From the NCBI RefSeq assembly GCF_947367125.1, contig NZ_CANBCQ010000001.1:62001-126000 (forward strand): a stretch of 64,000 nucleotides of DNA. Direction: 5' to 3'. A program made the position numbers and the translations under genes. The DNA is from an uncultured Lactobacillus sp. (GTDB lineage: Bacteria; Bacillota; Bacilli; Lactobacillales; Lactobacillaceae). The notes under the pieces are model-generated. The model worked only from the letters and a program-made list of their open reading frames with translations, ran no database searches and was not told where the DNA came from. Positions 62,134 through 64,000 of the stretch are shown piece after piece (the first letter of the stretch is position 1; the number at the start of each line of letters is the position of its first letter).

Positions 62134-62946
62134 ATGGCAAAACAAAGAGCAGATATTTTATTAGCTGAGCAAGGTATGTTTCACTCTCGTTCCGCTGCAC
62201 AAAGAGCAATTATGGCAGGTTTGGTTTCTGATCATAATCATCAGCGGATCGATAAAAGTGGGACTAAGTTTCCTGAAGGTGAAAAATTTTATGTCAAAGA
62301 TGATGGCAAGAAGTATGTTTCTCGTGGCGGTTTTAAGTTAGAAAAAGCATTAAAAGTCTTTGGTATTGATTTAAAAGATAAAATTTGTTTAGATATTGGT
62401 GCTTCAACTGGCGGTTTTACTGATGTTGCTTTACAAAATGGTGCTAAGATGGTTTATGCCTTAGATGTTGGCTATAACCAATTAGCTTGGCAATTGCGCG
62501 ATGATCCGCGAGTAGTCGTGATGGAAAAGCAAAATTTCCGTTACTCTAAGCCAGAAGATTTTGATCAAGGTTTGCCTGATTTTGCTATGACTGACGTATC
62601 TTTTATTTCATTGGATTTAATTATGCCGCCAATGTATGACATTTTAAAAGATCAGTGCGATGCTGTTTGCTTGATCAAGCCACAGTTTGAGGCTGGTCCT
62701 GAAAATGTAGGCAAACATGGCATTGTTCATGATCATGAAGTGCATCGGGCAGTAATTGAGCATACGATGCAACAGGCACTAGCGCTTGGTTTTAATGTCC
62801 TAGGAGTTGATTATTCGCCAATCAAAGGTGGTAAAGGCAACATCGAATTTTTGATTCATTTACGAAAAGATCAAGCAAATGGCGGTCAAAACTTGTGGCA
62901 GGGCAATCCAGCTGAAGTGGTTGATCGTGCCGTAAACGGCTTATAG
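62134..62946 (+). CDS. tlyA: TlyA-family rRNA methyltransferase
   Basis: A 270-residue protein with an N-terminal S4 RNA-binding domain (residues 1-65; RADILLAEQGMFHSRSAAQR) and an FtsJ-like methyltransferase domain (LDIGASTGGFTDVALQNGAK binding SAM near residue 87). The family 2'-O-methylates rRNA; members are also named haemolysin A from older work. Its start adjoins ispA's stop. Confidence 0.92.
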   Translation: MAKQRADILLAEQGMFHSRSAAQRAIMAGLVSDHNHQRIDKSGTKFPEGEKFYVKDDGKKYVSRGGFKLEKALKVFGIDLKDKICLDIGASTGGFTDVALQNGAKMVYALDVGYNQLAWQLRDDPRVVVMEKQNFRYSKPEDFDQGLPDFAMTDVSFISLDLIMPPMYDILKDQCDAVCLIKPQFEAGPENVGKHGIVHDHEVHRAVIEHTMQQALALGFNVLGVDYSPIKGGKGNIEFLIHLRKDQANGGQNLWQGNPAEVVDRAVNGL

Positions 62947-62956
62947 AGGTGAAACT

Positions 62957-64000
62957 ATGCTAGTTGAGCTGGATATCAAAAACTTTGCAATTATTAAAAG
63001 CTTAAAAGTTCGTTTTCAGGAAAAAATGACTGTGATCATCGGTGAAACTGGTGCGGGTAAGTCAATTATTATTGATGCTGTTTCATTATTAATGGGTGGT
63101 CGCGGTCAAAAAGAAATGATTCGTTCGGGTGAACCCAAGGCAATCATTACTGGTTTATTTGAGTTAGATGAGCAAAAAGAAAAGATTGCAGAATTATGTG
63201 ATCAATATGGTTTGCCTCATGATGATGATCAATTAGTAATTAGCCGCGAATTGGCAATTAAAGGTAGAAATGTTGTGCGAATTAATGGTCAATTAACTAC
63301 AATTAATGTTTTGCGGGAGATTGGCAATTACCTAGTTGATATTCATGGTCAGCATGACCAACAAATTTTGATGGATCAAGATCGGCAGATTGATTTAGTT
63401 GATAATTATGCCCCTGCTTCTTTTAAGAGTAAGTTAGCTGCTTACCAAAATGATTTTGCTCAATGGCAAAAGCTGACTAGTCAATTACGGCATTTACGCC
63501 AAGATGCCCAAGAATTAGCTCAAAAGCAAGATATTTTGCAGTTTCAAAATAATGAGCTAGAAGCAGCTGATCTGGAGGATCCGCAAGAAGATGAAAAGCT
63601 TGAAGAAGAATACAACGAACTTAACAATTATCAAAAGATCGCAGATACTGCTAACTATTTCATGCAATTGTATGATGACGATGAGCACGGAATTGCGACT
63701 TTATTGGGGGATGCACAAAATGCGGCAACTGACTTGACTGAATTTGGTTCTAAGTTTAAAGACTTTGCTAAAACTGTTGATGATGGTGTTTATGCATTGA
63801 ATGATGCCCGAAGCGAATTGTCTAATTTAATGGATGCAATGGACTTTGATGAAGAACGCTTCCAATATGTGACTAACCGTTTGGATACTTTGAATTCGTT
63901 GAAGAAAAAATATGGTCCAACCTTAGCTGATGTTTTTGCCTTCTATGAAAAAGTGCAAAAAGAACTCAGTCAATTTGAAACTGGCGGATTAGATGAAGAA
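62957..64000 (+). CDS. recN: DNA repair protein RecN (5' part; runs off the window)
   Basis: The first 348 codons of RecN, open to the right edge. The N-terminal ATPase half is seen: LDIKNFAIIKSLKVRFQEK, Walker A GETGAGKS near residue 31, VDIHGQHDQQILMDQ, then coiled coil. SMC-like protein acting early in double-strand break repair. AGAGGTG is the ribosome site, ten bases after tlyA. The argR gene often found here in relatives is absent. Confidence 0.95.
   Translation, partial: MLVELDIKNFAIIKSLKVRFQEKMTVIIGETGAGKSIIIDAVSLLMGGRGQKEMIRSGEPKAIITGLFELDEQKEKIAELCDQYGLPHDDDQLVISRELAIKGRNVVRINGQLTTINVLREIGNYLVDIHGQHDQQILMDQDRQIDLVDNYAPASFKSKLAAYQNDFAQWQKLTSQLRHLRQDAQELAQKQDILQFQNNELEAADLEDPQEDEKLEEEYNELNNYQKIADTANYFMQLYDDDEHGIATLLGDAQNAATDLTEFGSKFKDFAKTVDDGVYALNDARSELSNLMDAMDFDEERFQYVTNRLDTLNSLKKKYGPTLADVFAFYEKVQKELSQFETGGLDEE

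Overview
The window is AT-rich Firmicute DNA. It reads as the right-hand part of an integrated contractile-tailed prophage (about 1-33,600) followed by chromosome of an S-layer-forming Lactobacillus of the L. acidophilus/crispatus/helveticus kind. The host assignment rests on three things seen here: a secreted muramidase ending in a surface-layer-associated (SLAP) domain, YSIRK/LPQTG adhesins, and the efp-yqhY-nusB-folD-xseA-xseB-ispA-tlyA-recN order. Species is not resolved. The phage integrase and repressor lie off the left edge.

Prophage layout. 1-3,500: replication genes (DUF669, primase-polymerase, VirE-like helicase) and a repeat-rich candidate origin. 3,500-6,700: small accessory genes, including a DUF1599 protein, a VRR-NUC nuclease and a reversed membrane-protein gene. 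6,698-7,212: an ArpU/RinA-like late regulator followed by spaced palindromes and a likely late promoter. 7,250-7,955: a non-coding stretch with five tRNA-like acceptor/T-arm structures. 8,049-8,657: a terminator-flanked DUF4145 gene. 8,719-20,013: terminase, portal, head, connector, sheath, tube and a frameshifted tail chaperone. 20,074-29,332: tape measure, PBSX-type (Xkd) baseplate and fibre. 29,353-29,697: an Fst/Lpt type I toxin-antitoxin module. 29,720-33,621: three related tail-tip genes, XkdX, membrane proteins, LLH-type holin and GH25 endolysin. The terminase large subunit has an in-frame stop before its last nuclease aspartate, so the prophage is probably defective for packaging although tail and lysis genes look intact.

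Chromosome. 34,294-38,350: GH25-SLAP muramidase, a lipoprotein hydrolase behind a 16-bp-arm palindrome, and a DUF2207 gene split by a stop. 38,463-41,085: decayed genes (exonuclease/phosphatase family, two Rpn-type transposase relics) around an intact 4-oxalocrotonate tautomerase. 41,242-52,418: one intact YSIRK-LPQTG adhesin and an 8.2-kb giant adhesin pseudogene with many frameshifts and stops. 52,542-55,277: a decayed gene, a DUF2325-like gene and a YitT-family gene. 55,321-56,055: L21 leader, rplU and rpmA with no Prp protease gene between them. 56,171-64,000: an Xaa-Pro peptidase and the efp to recN housekeeping run, recN running off the right edge.

Common theme: many late-phage and host units are punctuated by strong intrinsic terminators, several genes are disrupted by single stops or homopolymer shifts, and the most unusual parts are the structured RNA between the late regulator and the packaging genes and the toxin-antisense module in the tail region.
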